A DNA stretch of 64,000 bases from NCBI RefSeq assembly GCF_014850955.1, contig NZ_JACXSS010000001.1, positions 3,100,001 through 3,164,000 on the forward strand. Reading direction: 5' to 3'. This document shows, piece by piece, positions 1-8,825 of the stretch. The DNA comes from Methylomonas albis. Its GTDB lineage: Bacteria; Pseudomonadota; Gammaproteobacteria; Methylococcales; Methylomonadaceae. Numbering within the stretch: the first letter of the stretch is position 1; each line of letters starts with the position of its first letter. A program made the translations under genes and the position numbers. The notes below the pieces were generated by a model. The model was given only the letters and a program-made list of their open reading frames with translations. It was not told the origin of the DNA and did no database searches.

Positions 1-2
1 AT

Positions 3-257
3 GTCTACACATCTCAACATGCGATGGAAGAAATGCCTGCCACGGAACAAATCGTCGACATGCTGGCAAGATTGCCGTTAGAGCTGCGTATAGAGCTGAG
101 GTATGAACTGATCTGCCTGAACAGTGACAACATAATAGAAATCATACAACGGATAGCAGGCATCGATGCCACGTTAGCGCGGACTTTGTCCAAGCCGGCG
201 GAAAGCTTCGATTATCCGGCCATCTTGCAATGGTTGGACGAGTCGGAACAGCTCTAG
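3..257 (+). CDS. C-terminal tail of a probable hybrid sensor kinase (5' truncated by window edge)
   Basis: The frame is open to the left edge and ends at a stop at 255-257, so this is the last 84 codons of a longer gene. The visible residues form two amphipathic helices ending in FDYPAILQWLDES. A tail with a LPLELR-like helix and a final FDY..ILQWL helix is what usually follows the last receiver domain in large bacterial hybrid histidine kinases, which is the basis of the call. No catalytic domain is in view. An internal ATG at 24 gives a 77-residue version, but the open upstream frame makes a partial gene more likely. Confidence 0.5.
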   Translation, partial: VYTSQHAMEEMPATEQIVDMLARLPLELRIELRYELICLNSDNIIEIIQRIAGIDATLARTLSKPAESFDYPAILQWLDESEQL

Positions 258-477
258 TGTCATATGCTTTAACAACATCGTAACTATTCAGCATCCGCCA
301 ACAAACAGGTGATTTATCTTCTCTATGCTGACGGAGAGGAATTTGCGCATCACTGAATAATGACACGACATTCAGCGATGCCGCCTGGGAGCCCATTATT
401 ACTTGGCGCCGTATAGCCACTTCAAATGAATCTGGCTGACCATAGAGTCGACGTTCCATAACAGGAGAGATGCTACG

Positions 478-1371
478 ATGATTAATAATAGCCCGCATCA
501 ATTAAGGCGATCCGCCATCCTGCGGTATCTGGCGATTGTCGCACTTATCTGGAATGGCCCCCTAGTTAGCCATGCTTCGGAAGGTGGTGGAAGCAATTAT
601 CTGCCGGGTTTTTACGGCGATTTTGCAATGGCGGTCATGCCTGAAAAAGGTACTTTCTTTAATAATTTCTATGCCGCCTATAAGGACACCAAGGGACAGA
701 CTGGAACCATTCTCGAAATGCCAAGTATCGTTCATGCCACCGGCCAAAAAATACTGGGCGGAAATTTTATCGTTGCCCTATATCCCGGATTAGTGGCCGC
801 AAAAGATCAAAGTAACAATAACGATATGACCCGATTTGGTCTGGGTGATGCCTATCTGATACCAATAGCACTGAATTGGCAATGGGGTAGTCTTACGGCT
901 TTAGCTTTTGAAGGTGTTGTTGCGCCTACCGGATATTATGAAAAAGGCGCATTAAATGCCGGCCGTAATGTCTGGACATTCGATCACATCCTGTCTCTAA
1001 CCTGGCAATTACCAGCAGATAATGAACTGTCGGTTACTCTAGGCTACATGAACAATCTAAAAAATCCGGCCACCGCTTATCAAAGCGGCGATGAATTTCA
1101 TGTTGATTATATGCTGGGACATTACATTCGACCCGATCTTGCAGTTGGTATCACCGGTTCGCACTATCGCCAAACCACTGCCGACAGGGCAAGTGCCGAA
1201 ACCTTAGTGAATGTCAATAGCGAAGCTTCCAGCTTAGGCCCAGTAGCCATGTATACCCCACACCTATTCGATCGAGATGTTACTGTTTCAGTGAAGTATC
1301 TGCGAGAGTTCAGTGTTCAAGGTCGTGCCGACCAAGAATACTTGATTTGTCGTATTTTTATGGCCTTTTGA
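478..1371 (+). CDS. MetA-pathway/SphA-type outer membrane barrel protein
   Basis: The 297-residue product has a signal peptide (hydrophobic stretch at about residues 15-33, cleavage near SHASEG), followed by alternating hydrophobic strands and a C-terminus ending in phenylalanine (RIFMAF), as expected for an outer-membrane beta-barrel. The order of motifs (LPGFYGDF near the mature N-terminus, then GLGDAYLIPIAL and a Y..GDEFHVDY segment) fits the Phenol_MetA_deg/SphA family, whose members often sit near hydrophobic-substrate catabolism genes, although no such genes are nearby here. A GGAG ribosome site lies just upstream of the ATG at 478. The substrate cannot be predicted. It appears monocistronic. 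Confidence 0.75.
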   Translation: MINNSPHQLRRSAILRYLAIVALIWNGPLVSHASEGGGSNYLPGFYGDFAMAVMPEKGTFFNNFYAAYKDTKGQTGTILEMPSIVHATGQKILGGNFIVALYPGLVAAKDQSNNNDMTRFGLGDAYLIPIALNWQWGSLTALAFEGVVAPTGYYEKGALNAGRNVWTFDHILSLTWQLPADNELSVTLGYMNNLKNPATAYQSGDEFHVDYMLGHYIRPDLAVGITGSHYRQTTADRASAETLVNVNSEASSLGPVAMYTPHLFDRDVTVSVKYLREFSVQGRADQEYLICRIFMAF

Positions 1372-1452
1372 ATAAGGCATAAGCCGATAAGATACGTTGA
1401 AAATTTAATTGGATTTATCAATTAATCAACCACTTATAAGTTGACTCAAAAT

Positions 1453-1635
1453 ATGAATCAAGAGAGCCATACAGAAATCAATGCGGTGCTTGCTTATATT
1501 TTTACAGTGCTTATGTCCGAAATCATCCCGTTCTCCGTTTCGAACAAACAACAAAAATCAGACCTTGACGCGTTTATTGATGTAGCACTAAACGCACAAG
1601 CCAAAATGCTGCTCGCGAATGGCAGAATGCCTTAA
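1453..1635 (+). CDS. Small hypothetical protein
   Basis: About 60 residues from the ATG at 1453; a TTG at 1441 would add four. The middle is hydrophobic (VLAYIFTVLMSEIIPF) and is followed by a lysine/glutamine/aspartate-rich helix. There is no good ribosome-binding site and no family is recognised. It occupies the only protein-like stretch in the gap between the barrel gene and the convergent gene ending at 1915. It could be a real small gene or chance. Confidence 0.3.
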   Translation: MNQESHTEINAVLAYIFTVLMSEIIPFSVSNKQQKSDLDAFIDVALNAQAKMLLANGRMP

Positions 1636-1769
1636 TCGCGAGCCTGGACAGCCTTGCGCGCAGACCAAAAGGCCATTCGCGCGCGGCCAATTGCTGCAAA
1701 CGATTGACGGGGCTGTTGAATGCTTCAATCGTTCGGGCAGAGACGCCTCTGCGGCGACATTCAGGAGAA

Positions 1770-1801
1770 CCTTGTCGAAGCATAAGCCGCGTTTCGACAG
1801 G
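1770..1801. repeat. REP-like hairpin
   Basis: CCTTGTCGAA and TTCGACAGG face each other across a 13-base loop. Palindromes with a TTCGACAGG or TTCGACAAGG core are common extragenic repeats in gammaproteobacteria. The rest of 1636-1914 contains further GC-rich short palindromes (for example GCAGAGACGCCTCTGC near 1738) and no convincing gene. Confidence 0.45.
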
Positions 1802-1914
1802 CGGACGGCCATTAAACCTTCACCAAGCCGGATCAATAGTGGGGGCAATCGCATTGTCAACGACAGCGGAGTGCTTACACCGATTTAGGCGAGCAGCTTG
1901 GATCGAAAAACGGC

Positions 1915-2271
1915 TTATTCAGCCATCAAACCTGCAATTTGGGCTTTCGCGTTACATTGGCTGATGGCCTCGGCCACCTGAGACGCCGTGAGCTTGTGCT
2001 TGACGGCTACCGCGCCGTGCCAATCAAATGCTTGATATTCCTTTTGTGCAAATGTGGCGATCTGGCATTTTTTAGATGGCGAGTTTTCAAAAGGCATTTT
2101 GCTATCGGCCGGCAACGGGTTCATGTTTTCCGAGCTTGGCGCGTAAATTAAAAAATCGCCCTTGATCGCCAAGACCGCCCGGTATTGCTGGGCAGTGGTG
2201 AAGTACAAATCACCGACCTCAATTTCAACTTCTTTTAGCAACAGATTTTTGTTTTTCTTGCTCTTTTTCAT
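1915..2271 (-). CDS. Hypothetical protein, paired with the TerB-like gene
   Basis: 118 residues with a very basic N-terminus (MKKSKKNKN), a central predicted beta region and a C-terminal helix (ASQVAEAISQCNAKAQ). No signal peptide or membrane segment is visible and no family is recognised. It starts 36 bases after the stop of the upstream TerB-like gene on the same strand, so the two are probably cotranscribed and may act together. Confidence 0.6.
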   Translation of the reverse strand: MKKSKKNKNLLLKEVEIEVGDLYFTTAQQYRAVLAIKGDFLIYAPSSENMNPLPADSKMPFENSPSKKCQIATFAQKEYQAFDWHGAVAVKHKLTASQVAEAISQCNAKAQIAGLMAE

Positions 2272-2307
2272 GAGTGATTCATTTTAAAAGTGTTGGTCCG
2301 GCGATAG

Positions 2308-2760
2308 TCAGGGATTGGGATTCGCGCGCAGTTTGGCCAGAATAAAATCGGTATGCGAGACGCCAAGAAGATCGGCAATCTTGCGCACCATATACTCCTC
2401 TTGCGGATCGATATTGCCATCGGCATAAGCGATTTGCCAGAGGGATTTAACAAACGTTATCTTCTCCTCAGGGCCGAGACATTGGTTGATTGTTGAGGTA
2501 AATTCGTAATAATCAACCGCCTGCTGACGCTTTTGTTCCGCATTGGCCATCAAGATCTCGGCCTGTTCGGTGGAGAGGGAAAAACACTTTTTCACCAAGG
2601 ACAGAATCTTGGCCCGTTCGACATCCTGGCAGACATCGTCCATGATCATCATTTCCGTCATTAAGGCAGTCAAGGCCTCCTGAAGCTTTGCTTCCGCTGC
2701 AAGCTCGGGTGACGGTAAGGAAAGGTGTTTTTCAAAAAACAATTTGATTTGCTCGAGCAT
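2308..2760 (-). CDS. TerB-like (tellurite-resistance fold) protein
   Basis: The 150-residue all-helical cytoplasmic protein matches the TerB pattern: a first helix pair with ALTALMTEMMIMDD, then AYADGNIDPQEEYMVRKIADLL near residues 112-132, the acidic turn (ADGxIDPxE) that is the family hallmark. TerB-like proteins bind metal ions and act in diverse stress or envelope contexts; despite the name, most lone copies have no shown role in tellurite resistance. The start is the ATG at 2760 with only a weak GGA upstream. It heads a two-gene unit with the hypothetical gene downstream. Confidence 0.8.
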   Translation of the reverse strand: MLEQIKLFFEKHLSLPSPELAAEAKLQEALTALMTEMMIMDDVCQDVERAKILSLVKKCFSLSTEQAEILMANAEQKRQQAVDYYEFTSTINQCLGPEEKITFVKSLWQIAYADGNIDPQEEYMVRKIADLLGVSHTDFILAKLRANPNP

Positions 2761-3158
2761 GTTGGATTTCCGGAATACGTTTCAAACAATTAAATTCGGG
2801 TGGTTTAAGGCAACAATAAGAAACCGGCAATAAAGTGAAGGCTACCAACATTCACCAGTCTGACCTTAATGAACACCAAAACCGACAATCAGAGAGCCAA
2901 GTTGCCGAAAAAACTCTACATGGCGACCGATGGATCGTTGAAGTTATGCGTTACCGGGCCATTGATGGAGTTACCCATCGATTTTCAGGCCTGGCCGCGA
3001 ACTGATACCGCCAACATCGTATTGTTTGTCCGCAAAGCCGCGTAGTCCCGATACAAGCCGAGTATTTTAGCGGTTTGCCCTTGCTTACGCTGAAATCGGC
3101 CATTCAGGACAATATGTCTAATCCTGGCATCAACGGCTCATCCAGCGCCAGCAGCCCT
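2761..3158. other. Intergenic, no convincing gene
   Basis: The stretch 2870-3050 on the + strand reads as a short open frame (with LPKKLYMATDGS) that resembles decayed coding sequence, possibly of a transposase, but it cannot be assigned. No terminator or palindrome stands out. Confidence 0.3.
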
Positions 3159-4712
3159 TTACTGGCTTGTTTCGTCGCGGCTGTCCAACATCAGGCTGGC
3201 AAGACGATGACCGGCCTCGACCAAAGGATGAATCACAAAATTGGCACCCAAATTTAATAATTGCTGTTCTTCCACACCGTGATAAAAAATACTGCTTATT
3301 TGTCCGGTGAAGCCGCGTTTTCTAAGCTGGGCGACAGCGTTTAGACGCACATCAAAAGCCGGTACGGTGAGGAAAATGCCTTTGACTTTGTGCAAGGGCA
3401 AACCCATCCATAACTCGTTATCTTCCGCGTCGCCATAAACCACCCGTCGCCCGGCAGCAAGATGATATTCCAATACGGTGGGGTCGGAATCCAGCCCAAC
3501 CACGCGTTGTTCTTGTTTGCACAAGGTTTTGTAAACTACTCCACCGGTCCGTCCCATGCCGATCACCAACCATTCGGCGGCACCGAAAGAGTCGGGCAAG
3601 CGGTCAGGATGCTCGGATTTTCTTTCCAAACGCAGCAGCACCGGCTCGGCCCAGGAAAACAATCGATGCGAATAGCGGTTTAAGGGCGCGGCAATCGCCA
3701 GTGAACCGGCCACCGCCAGACTGATAATGGCGTTCCATTCCGCCGGCAGCAGTTGAGCGTTGACCACCGCACCGGTAGTAATCAATGCAAATTCGCTATA
3801 CGTCATCAAGGCCAAGGACGATACAAAGGCGTTGCGCGCCCTCAGTCCGGCCACCACAAACAAACCGAAGAACAGCGCGCCTTGCAACGGCAACAAAGCC
3901 AGCAGTTGCAAGGCGTCGATGATCTGCTCGCGGTTGGGTAAATCGCTGACACCAATCTGCAAGAAAAACGCGACTAAAAATAGTTCTTTCAAGCCCCATA
4001 GCCTATCGCTTAACTCCTTGATCCTGGGATGATTTGCCAACATGACGCCGGTCAATAAGGCGCCAATGTCAGCGGCAATACCCACAGATTCCGCCGCCAC
4101 GCCGCCCGCCAAAGCCAAGGTAACGCCCAACAACAGCTTCAGTTCGGAGGAGCGGCTGACCGACAGCACCCGATGCGCAACGGGCCGTAAAAGCGGTAAC
4201 AAGAACAAAGCCAAAGCCCAGGGTGTCGGCTGCCTGCCTTCGGCCAGTGCCAGCAGGCCTATCGCCACGATGTCCTGCAAGATCAGGATACTCATCACAT
4301 CCCGGCCGTGCAGCGACGACAACTCGCCATTATCTTCCAGCACCTTGATCGCCAACACTGTACTGGAAAACGCCAAACTAAGGCCCAGCACCAAGCCGCC
4401 GGTCATACGCTCGTCCAGCCACAGAAACACCAGAGCGGAAATCATCGCCATCAGCAGCAAATGCAAGCCGCCAACGCTAAGCACCTCCCGGCGAATCAGC
4501 GAACTGGGCTTGAGTTTCAGACCCACCGAAAACAACAGTAGCTCGATACCGATATCCGCCAGATGGTGAAGATCGGGCAACACGGCAATGCCTAAGCCAT
4601 GCAACACGTAACCGGCCACCAAATAACCGACCAGCGGCGGAAAAGACAGGCGACTGGCCACCAAACCAGCCATATATGCCGTGCTAATCCAGATTAGTTC
4701 CATCATATACAT
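3159..4712 (-). CDS. Cation:proton antiporter, CPA2 family with TrkA-N domain
   Basis: 517 residues. The first two thirds hold about 10-12 membrane helices with the Na+/H+ exchanger signature (FPPLVGYLVAGYVLHG near residue 25, then a long half containing FSSTVLAIKVLED). From about residue 385 a cytoplasmic Rossmann domain follows (WLVIGMGRTGGVVYKTL, then VVGLDSDP), the TrkA-N nucleotide-binding domain of KefB/KefC/YbaL proteins. It should exchange K+ or Na+ for protons at the inner membrane, gated by nucleotide. No separate TrkA-C domain is obvious, so it is closer to YbaL-type proteins than to classic KefC. The ATG at 4712 is chosen over the preceding TTG. It is divergent from the aminotransferase gene. 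Confidence 0.85.
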   Translation of the reverse strand: MYMMELIWISTAYMAGLVASRLSFPPLVGYLVAGYVLHGLGIAVLPDLHHLADIGIELLLFSVGLKLKPSSLIRREVLSVGGLHLLLMAMISALVFLWLDERMTGGLVLGLSLAFSSTVLAIKVLEDNGELSSLHGRDVMSILILQDIVAIGLLALAEGRQPTPWALALFLLPLLRPVAHRVLSVSRSSELKLLLGVTLALAGGVAAESVGIAADIGALLTGVMLANHPRIKELSDRLWGLKELFLVAFFLQIGVSDLPNREQIIDALQLLALLPLQGALFFGLFVVAGLRARNAFVSSLALMTYSEFALITTGAVVNAQLLPAEWNAIISLAVAGSLAIAAPLNRYSHRLFSWAEPVLLRLERKSEHPDRLPDSFGAAEWLVIGMGRTGGVVYKTLCKQEQRVVGLDSDPTVLEYHLAAGRRVVYGDAEDNELWMGLPLHKVKGIFLTVPAFDVRLNAVAQLRKRGFTGQISSIFYHGVEEQQLLNLGANFVIHPLVEAGHRLASLMLDSRDETSQ

Positions 4713-4901
4713 CAACCAAAATAATAACGCCGTTTAATATATTGGGATCGTAACCTGTTTTAAAAGCTTTCCGGTTAATTTTTAAACCGCGTTGAATTTG
4801 ACGCCGGCATTAGCTAGAGATAGGTGCGCACATCAGAGGTTGATAGGCAGGATGTTTTAACGCATCATCCGTACAGGTCCATTCATTTACCGGTATAGCC
4901 C

Positions 4902-6023
4902 ATGAAGCATGCAGAATTCCCATTAACCGACGAGCTGATTTATCTAAACCACGCCGCCGTCGCCCCTTGGCCGAAACGCACCAGCGCGGCAGTAGTGCAG
5001 TTTGCCGAACAAAACAGCCAGTTCGGCTCGCATTACTATTTGGACTGGTTGAAGAAGGAAAACGAAATCCGCCGGCAATTGCAAGAACTGTTGAATGCGC
5101 CCTCGTCCGACGATATTGCCCTGGTGAAAAACACCTCGGAAGCCTTGTCCTTCGTCGCTGTTGGTTTACCCTGGCAGGCCGGCGACAACATCGTCTCCAG
5201 CGACGAGGAATTCCCCTCCAACCGCCTGCCCTGGCAAGCCCTGGCCGAACAAGGCGTAGAATTTAGACAAGCCGATTTGCACAGCACCCAAACCCCGGAA
5301 GACGCCTTGTTTGCACTGGTGGATAGCAACACGCGTTTGCTGACCATCAGCTCCATCCAGTTCGCCTCCGGCTTGCGCATGGATCTGGAACGCATCGGCG
5401 AATTTTGCCAGCAGCGCGGCATCCTGTTTTGCATCGACGCGATTCAAAGCCTGGGCGCGGTGCAGTTCGATGTGCAAGCTTATCACGCCGATTTCGTGAT
5501 GGCCGATGGGCATAAATGGCTATTCGGCCCGGAAGGCCTGGGAGTGTTTTACACCAACCCGGCCGCGCGCGACCGGCTAAAGCTCAGCCAATACGGCTGG
5601 CACATGATGAAAGACACGCATAACTACGAAAACCTGCCTTGGGAGATCCATCCCAGCGCCCGCCGCTTCGAATGCGGCAGCCCAAACATGTTGGGCATTC
5701 ACGCCTTGTCGGCCAGTTTGTCCTTATTGCTGGAAACTGGCATGCCGACGGTCGAGGCCCTGGTTCTGGAACGCAGCAACTACCTGCGCGACGCCATCAG
5801 CGCCAACGCCGAGCTGATTTTACTGTCGCAGCGGCACAGCCGTTTGCAGTCCGGCATCGTCAACTTCAAGCATCGGCGTATAGACAATGAAGTGCTTTAT
5901 AAGCATCTGCAGAAAAACGGGGTGGTCTGCGCGTTACGCGGCGGTGGGATTCGTTTCTCGCCACATTTTTATAACACGCTGGCGGAATTGGATAAGGCAC
6001 TGGCGCTGGCCGTTGCTGAATAA
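4902..6023 (+). CDS. Class V PLP-dependent aminotransferase (cysteine desulfurase-like)
   Basis: 373 residues with the fold-type I layout: an N-terminal YLNHAAVAPWP segment, a cofactor region KNTSEALSFVA, an aspartate pair in FCIDAIQSLGAV, and the Schiff-base lysine in MADGHKWLFGPEGLG near residue 205. The family includes cysteine desulfurases, isopenicillin epimerase-like enzymes and kynureninase relatives. The typical active-site cysteine loop of IscS/SufS is not evident in the C-terminal part, so desulfurase activity is unproven. It stands alone between a divergent antiporter and a repeat element. Confidence 0.8.
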   Translation: MKHAEFPLTDELIYLNHAAVAPWPKRTSAAVVQFAEQNSQFGSHYYLDWLKKENEIRRQLQELLNAPSSDDIALVKNTSEALSFVAVGLPWQAGDNIVSSDEEFPSNRLPWQALAEQGVEFRQADLHSTQTPEDALFALVDSNTRLLTISSIQFASGLRMDLERIGEFCQQRGILFCIDAIQSLGAVQFDVQAYHADFVMADGHKWLFGPEGLGVFYTNPAARDRLKLSQYGWHMMKDTHNYENLPWEIHPSARRFECGSPNMLGIHALSASLSLLLETGMPTVEALVLERSNYLRDAISANAELILLSQRHSRLQSGIVNFKHRRIDNEVLYKHLQKNGVVCALRGGGIRFSPHFYNTLAELDKALALAVAE

Positions 6024-6148
6024 GCATTCGGTGCAACAGTCTCATTGAGAGCTTTTAGGAAATAAAACGGGGGTGTATCGCTTTGCAGGACTTCCAAGGT
6101 ATCCGTGCGCATTGCCGACACCCGTGAAGGCATTCCAAACTACCTAGG

Positions 6149-6303
6149 TGGCGTATAAAACTCCCTGGAAGGCACGTCCCGGCATCCCAACTGCACCTTC
6201 GCCAACAGGGAATGCAACCCCGGCAGGTTCGGCGGTGCCCCCAGAAGACTCGGGGGCGCCGCCGGACGGCTTGGTGATGCCTTCCGGATAGTTTTATACG
6301 CCA
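6149..6303. repeat. 155-bp inverted-repeat (MITE-like) element
   Basis: The arms 6149-6174 and 6278-6303 are 26-base inverted repeats with 3 mismatches (TGGCGTATAAAACT at the outer end, GGAAGGCA at the inner end). Inside is a second hairpin, GGCGGTGCCCCC at 6231-6242 against GGGGGCGCCGCC at 6252-6263. A third palindrome abuts it (CCAACGGC at 6301-6308 with GCCGTTGG at 6330-6337, around ACTGCGCAGT). There is no reading frame inside. The structure fits a non-autonomous mobile element or a bulky extragenic palindrome between converging genes. It fills most of the gap 6024-6416. Confidence 0.6.
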
Positions 6304-6416
6304 ACGGCTTCGCTTACTGCGCAGTCACGGCCGTTGGAAATATTATCGACGTATTTTATGAAGGCTTTGCGCAACCGGGTAAATCCCCCTGACAAGCTTC
6401 TCTAACTACGCCGTTG

Positions 6417-7853
6417 TTATGGCAAGCACGGATTCAATGCGTTGCAGATTTTTTTGCCTGATTGGCCGGCTGGTTTGCCGAACATGGCTTTGAATTTGCT
6501 CAGATCGGACAAGTCTACGCGTCCGTCTTCGTTCAAATCCAATTTTGGGTTACGCGCCGCATCGCGGAAGTCCTGCTTGAAGATGCGCAAATCCACCAAG
6601 TTGGCTACCTGGTCGCCCAAGTTATTGGCCCAATGTGCGTCGCAAGCGTTGCCGATGCCATCGCCGTCATCGTCTCGTTGCGCAACGTCGCCGTGATGAT
6701 TAGGTTCCACGATGCAATTGTCATTGCCGTCATCGATGCCGTCACCGTCCGAATCCAGATTCACCGCAACCATTTGCACGCCCTGTAGATTACCGATAGC
6801 CGCGTCAAGCGGATTGCCATTGGCGTCAACATCAATATCCGCTTGCGGATCGGCTTCGCCTTCTACCGTCAATGTCCCGGTGTATTTGTAGAACTCGTAG
6901 CGGCGAGTGACCGATTTCTTGCCATTCTGCAATTGCCCACCGTTGGCTTGTTTGGCAACAGCCGCGCCGCCGTTACCGCCTTTTTTTCCACCGCCACCCA
7001 AGAATAGGGGGTTGCGCTGTTGCATGATTTCCCATTCGATCTCGGTTTCAACCACATTGTTCACGTCGTCATTGACCGGGTTTTTAGGGTCGTCGAACAG
7101 CAAATGTTCCAGTTTGGCCGATTGTTCGGTTTCAGTCTTAATAACCTTCATCCATTGTGCCGGTCCAAACTTATCCTCAGGGTGTTCGAGTTCAGGCGCT
7201 TCGACTTCGGCAATGACTTCCGGCTGCGGATTCAGGTCCGGTTGTTGGGCCGGCTGCACATTCCAGATAGGGGCAGGAATAGAGGCTGACACCGGCAACC
7301 CGGTACCCGGATTGGTGACTGGAATCAGGTTGCCCGGCGTAGCAGGATCGGCTACCAGCCAGCGGTAAATAGTTTGCGTCGCGGTGCCGATAACACCAAC
7401 CCCAAAATGCTCACAGCCGCTACTAGCATAATTACCAATCGGACCGCCAAGGTAGCAGGCGTGCCCGCCAGTATTCGTCACTGCCGGCGCACGAGGCGTG
7501 GTTTCGGTGAAACGGCTAGCCCCTGCATCGTAAGGTGATTCATAGCGTATGCGGGTAACCGCCTTACCTTGCGCATCGATGCCGCCGTCGATAACCAGTG
7601 GATTACCGTAGCGTTGGTAAGGGGCACCGAAAGAGTAGCCTATCTCCGATTTCGATACGCCGTGCAGCTCGATTTCGAAACCATGCACCTCCACTTCCGG
7701 AGGATTGTCGTTGTAAACGTCAAAATTGCTTAAGGAGCCGTACAAAGGCGCATTCGGATCGGTCACGGCTGTAGCAACAGAGGCAAAGGCAGACATGGCG
7801 ACCATCATTGCCAATAGCGTTGGTCGATTGGGACGAATTGAAGTAATGCTCAT
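6417..7853 (-). CDS. Secreted protein with thrombospondin type 3 repeats and a C-terminal dockerin
   Basis: 478 residues. A signal peptide (LLAMMVAMSAFASVATA) leads into a long domain of no recognised family with two cysteines. A glycine-rich linker (FLGGGGKKGGNGG) sits near residue 280. From about residue 370 there are calcium-binding thrombospondin type 3 repeats (DSDGDGIDDGNDNC, then DDDGDGIGNACD), and the last 60 residues hold a dockerin-like pair: a degenerate first loop ending VDLRIFKQDF and a clean second loop LDLNEDGRVDLSDLSKF. A CCAGGAATTAAT ribosome site precedes the ATG at 7853. The gene starts 33 bases after the stop of the upstream cohesin-like gene, so the two are probably one operon. 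The function is unknown; a calcium-stabilised extracellular part is the safest statement. Confidence 0.8.
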   Translation of the reverse strand: MSITSIRPNRPTLLAMMVAMSAFASVATAVTDPNAPLYGSLSNFDVYNDNPPEVEVHGFEIELHGVSKSEIGYSFGAPYQRYGNPLVIDGGIDAQGKAVTRIRYESPYDAGASRFTETTPRAPAVTNTGGHACYLGGPIGNYASSGCEHFGVGVIGTATQTIYRWLVADPATPGNLIPVTNPGTGLPVSASIPAPIWNVQPAQQPDLNPQPEVIAEVEAPELEHPEDKFGPAQWMKVIKTETEQSAKLEHLLFDDPKNPVNDDVNNVVETEIEWEIMQQRNPLFLGGGGKKGGNGGAAVAKQANGGQLQNGKKSVTRRYEFYKYTGTLTVEGEADPQADIDVDANGNPLDAAIGNLQGVQMVAVNLDSDGDGIDDGNDNCIVEPNHHGDVAQRDDDGDGIGNACDAHWANNLGDQVANLVDLRIFKQDFRDAARNPKLDLNEDGRVDLSDLSKFKAMFGKPAGQSGKKICNALNPCLP

Positions 7854-7886
7854 ATTAATTCCTGGGTCGAATGTAACAAGGACGAC

Positions 7887-8501
7887 TTAAGCCAACGCGG
7901 CTGAACGAGTACGCAAACCGACGAAACCGGCCATAGCGCTGGCAAACAACCAGGCGGCACCAGGCAGAGGTACCGCTTGTGGCACCGGCGTTACCGTCAA
8001 TGTTGATCCGGCAAATGAAATGACCGGGATAGCCGGGTTCGGATTACTGGCGTCGAAGAAAGTGAATCCGCCGTTGAAGACGTTTTCCAGCAGGTCGATT
8101 TGACTGATCCCATCACTGACTGCGGTGAAACTGATGGAACCAATCAGAAAGCTGCCTGTTTTACCGCTGAAACTGCCGAACCCCAAACGGTTGGCATGAC
8201 TGCCTGCGTCATCGATGACTGGATTGTCGGAAAAGCTCTCTTCCCAGGAAGGATCGAATGTTGCCGCGTCAATACGCAGTACGCTTGGATCGCTGGAGGT
8301 AATGTCTAGGCCGCCGCCCAATAATTCGAGATTTACCGGAAAATCGGTTGCCAGTATAGATAGTGAAAACGAGCTGCCTGGATGTATTTCCGCCAGCGGC
8401 GCGCTAAACGAAATAGTTGGCGCGGCTTGGGCCGCCTCGCAGCCTGCAACCAGGGAAATAGCGACCGCCAGAGTGCGCATGGATGAAAAAAAACGGTGCA
8501 T
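7887..8501 (-). CDS. Exported cohesin-like protein with VPLPGA C-terminal sorting tag
   Basis: 204 residues from the ATG at 8501, preceded by AAGGATTCTT; a longer frame upstream lacks a signal-peptide logic. The signal peptide is at about residues 8-27 (ending EAAQA). The body is a single beta-sandwich-like domain with the cohesin-type rhythm: an opening strand ending EIHPGSSFSLSILATD, then LDITSSDPSVLRIDAATF, and GSFLIGSISFTAVSDG. The C-terminus has the tripartite PEP-CTERM/VPLPA-CTERM signal: VPLPGAAWLF, a membrane helix, and an Arg-containing tail (LRTRSA). Such tags are processed by exosortase-type enzymes. It lies directly upstream of a dockerin-bearing gene. Confidence 0.75.
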   Translation of the reverse strand: MHRFFSSMRTLAVAISLVAGCEAAQAAPTISFSAPLAEIHPGSSFSLSILATDFPVNLELLGGGLDITSSDPSVLRIDAATFDPSWEESFSDNPVIDDAGSHANRLGFGSFSGKTGSFLIGSISFTAVSDGISQIDLLENVFNGGFTFFDASNPNPAIPVISFAGSTLTVTPVPQAVPLPGAAWLFASAMAGFVGLRTRSAALA

Positions 8502-8825
8502 AAGAATCCTTTTTGAAATTATTGATAAACCGACACCTGCCGAGACTAAAACGCCTTTGCAAGACCTAGCGCGCCCTGAAGACACACTAGCGTTAATGCC
8601 GGTTATGTGGCCAAAGGTTCAAACAGGATCAGATATTTTTCAACGCTGCGAAATCAATTACTTGCACCATCTCTAATGCGCCCTATGAAATTGTTTTTGC
8701 GCTTTATGGCTTTACGTGATCGGGAACAGTGAAATGCGGTCGATGCTTTTTAAACACTAAAAATCAAATGCGAAACTTTAATGGGATGGTTGTTGGAGCT
8801 TACGGCTTAAGGCCTTCAACACATA

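Noticed and set aside
142-501. 119-codon minus-strand frame
   Set aside because: It overlaps the better supported tail at 3-257 and the start of the barrel gene, and has no family or ribosome site.
1619-1964. Overlapping frames in several phases
   Set aside because: GC-rich palindromic DNA gives long frames by chance; residue composition is not protein-like.
2870-3050. Possible transposase remnant
   Set aside because: A short open stretch looks coding-like but no transposase motif (DDE or HUH) can be pointed to.
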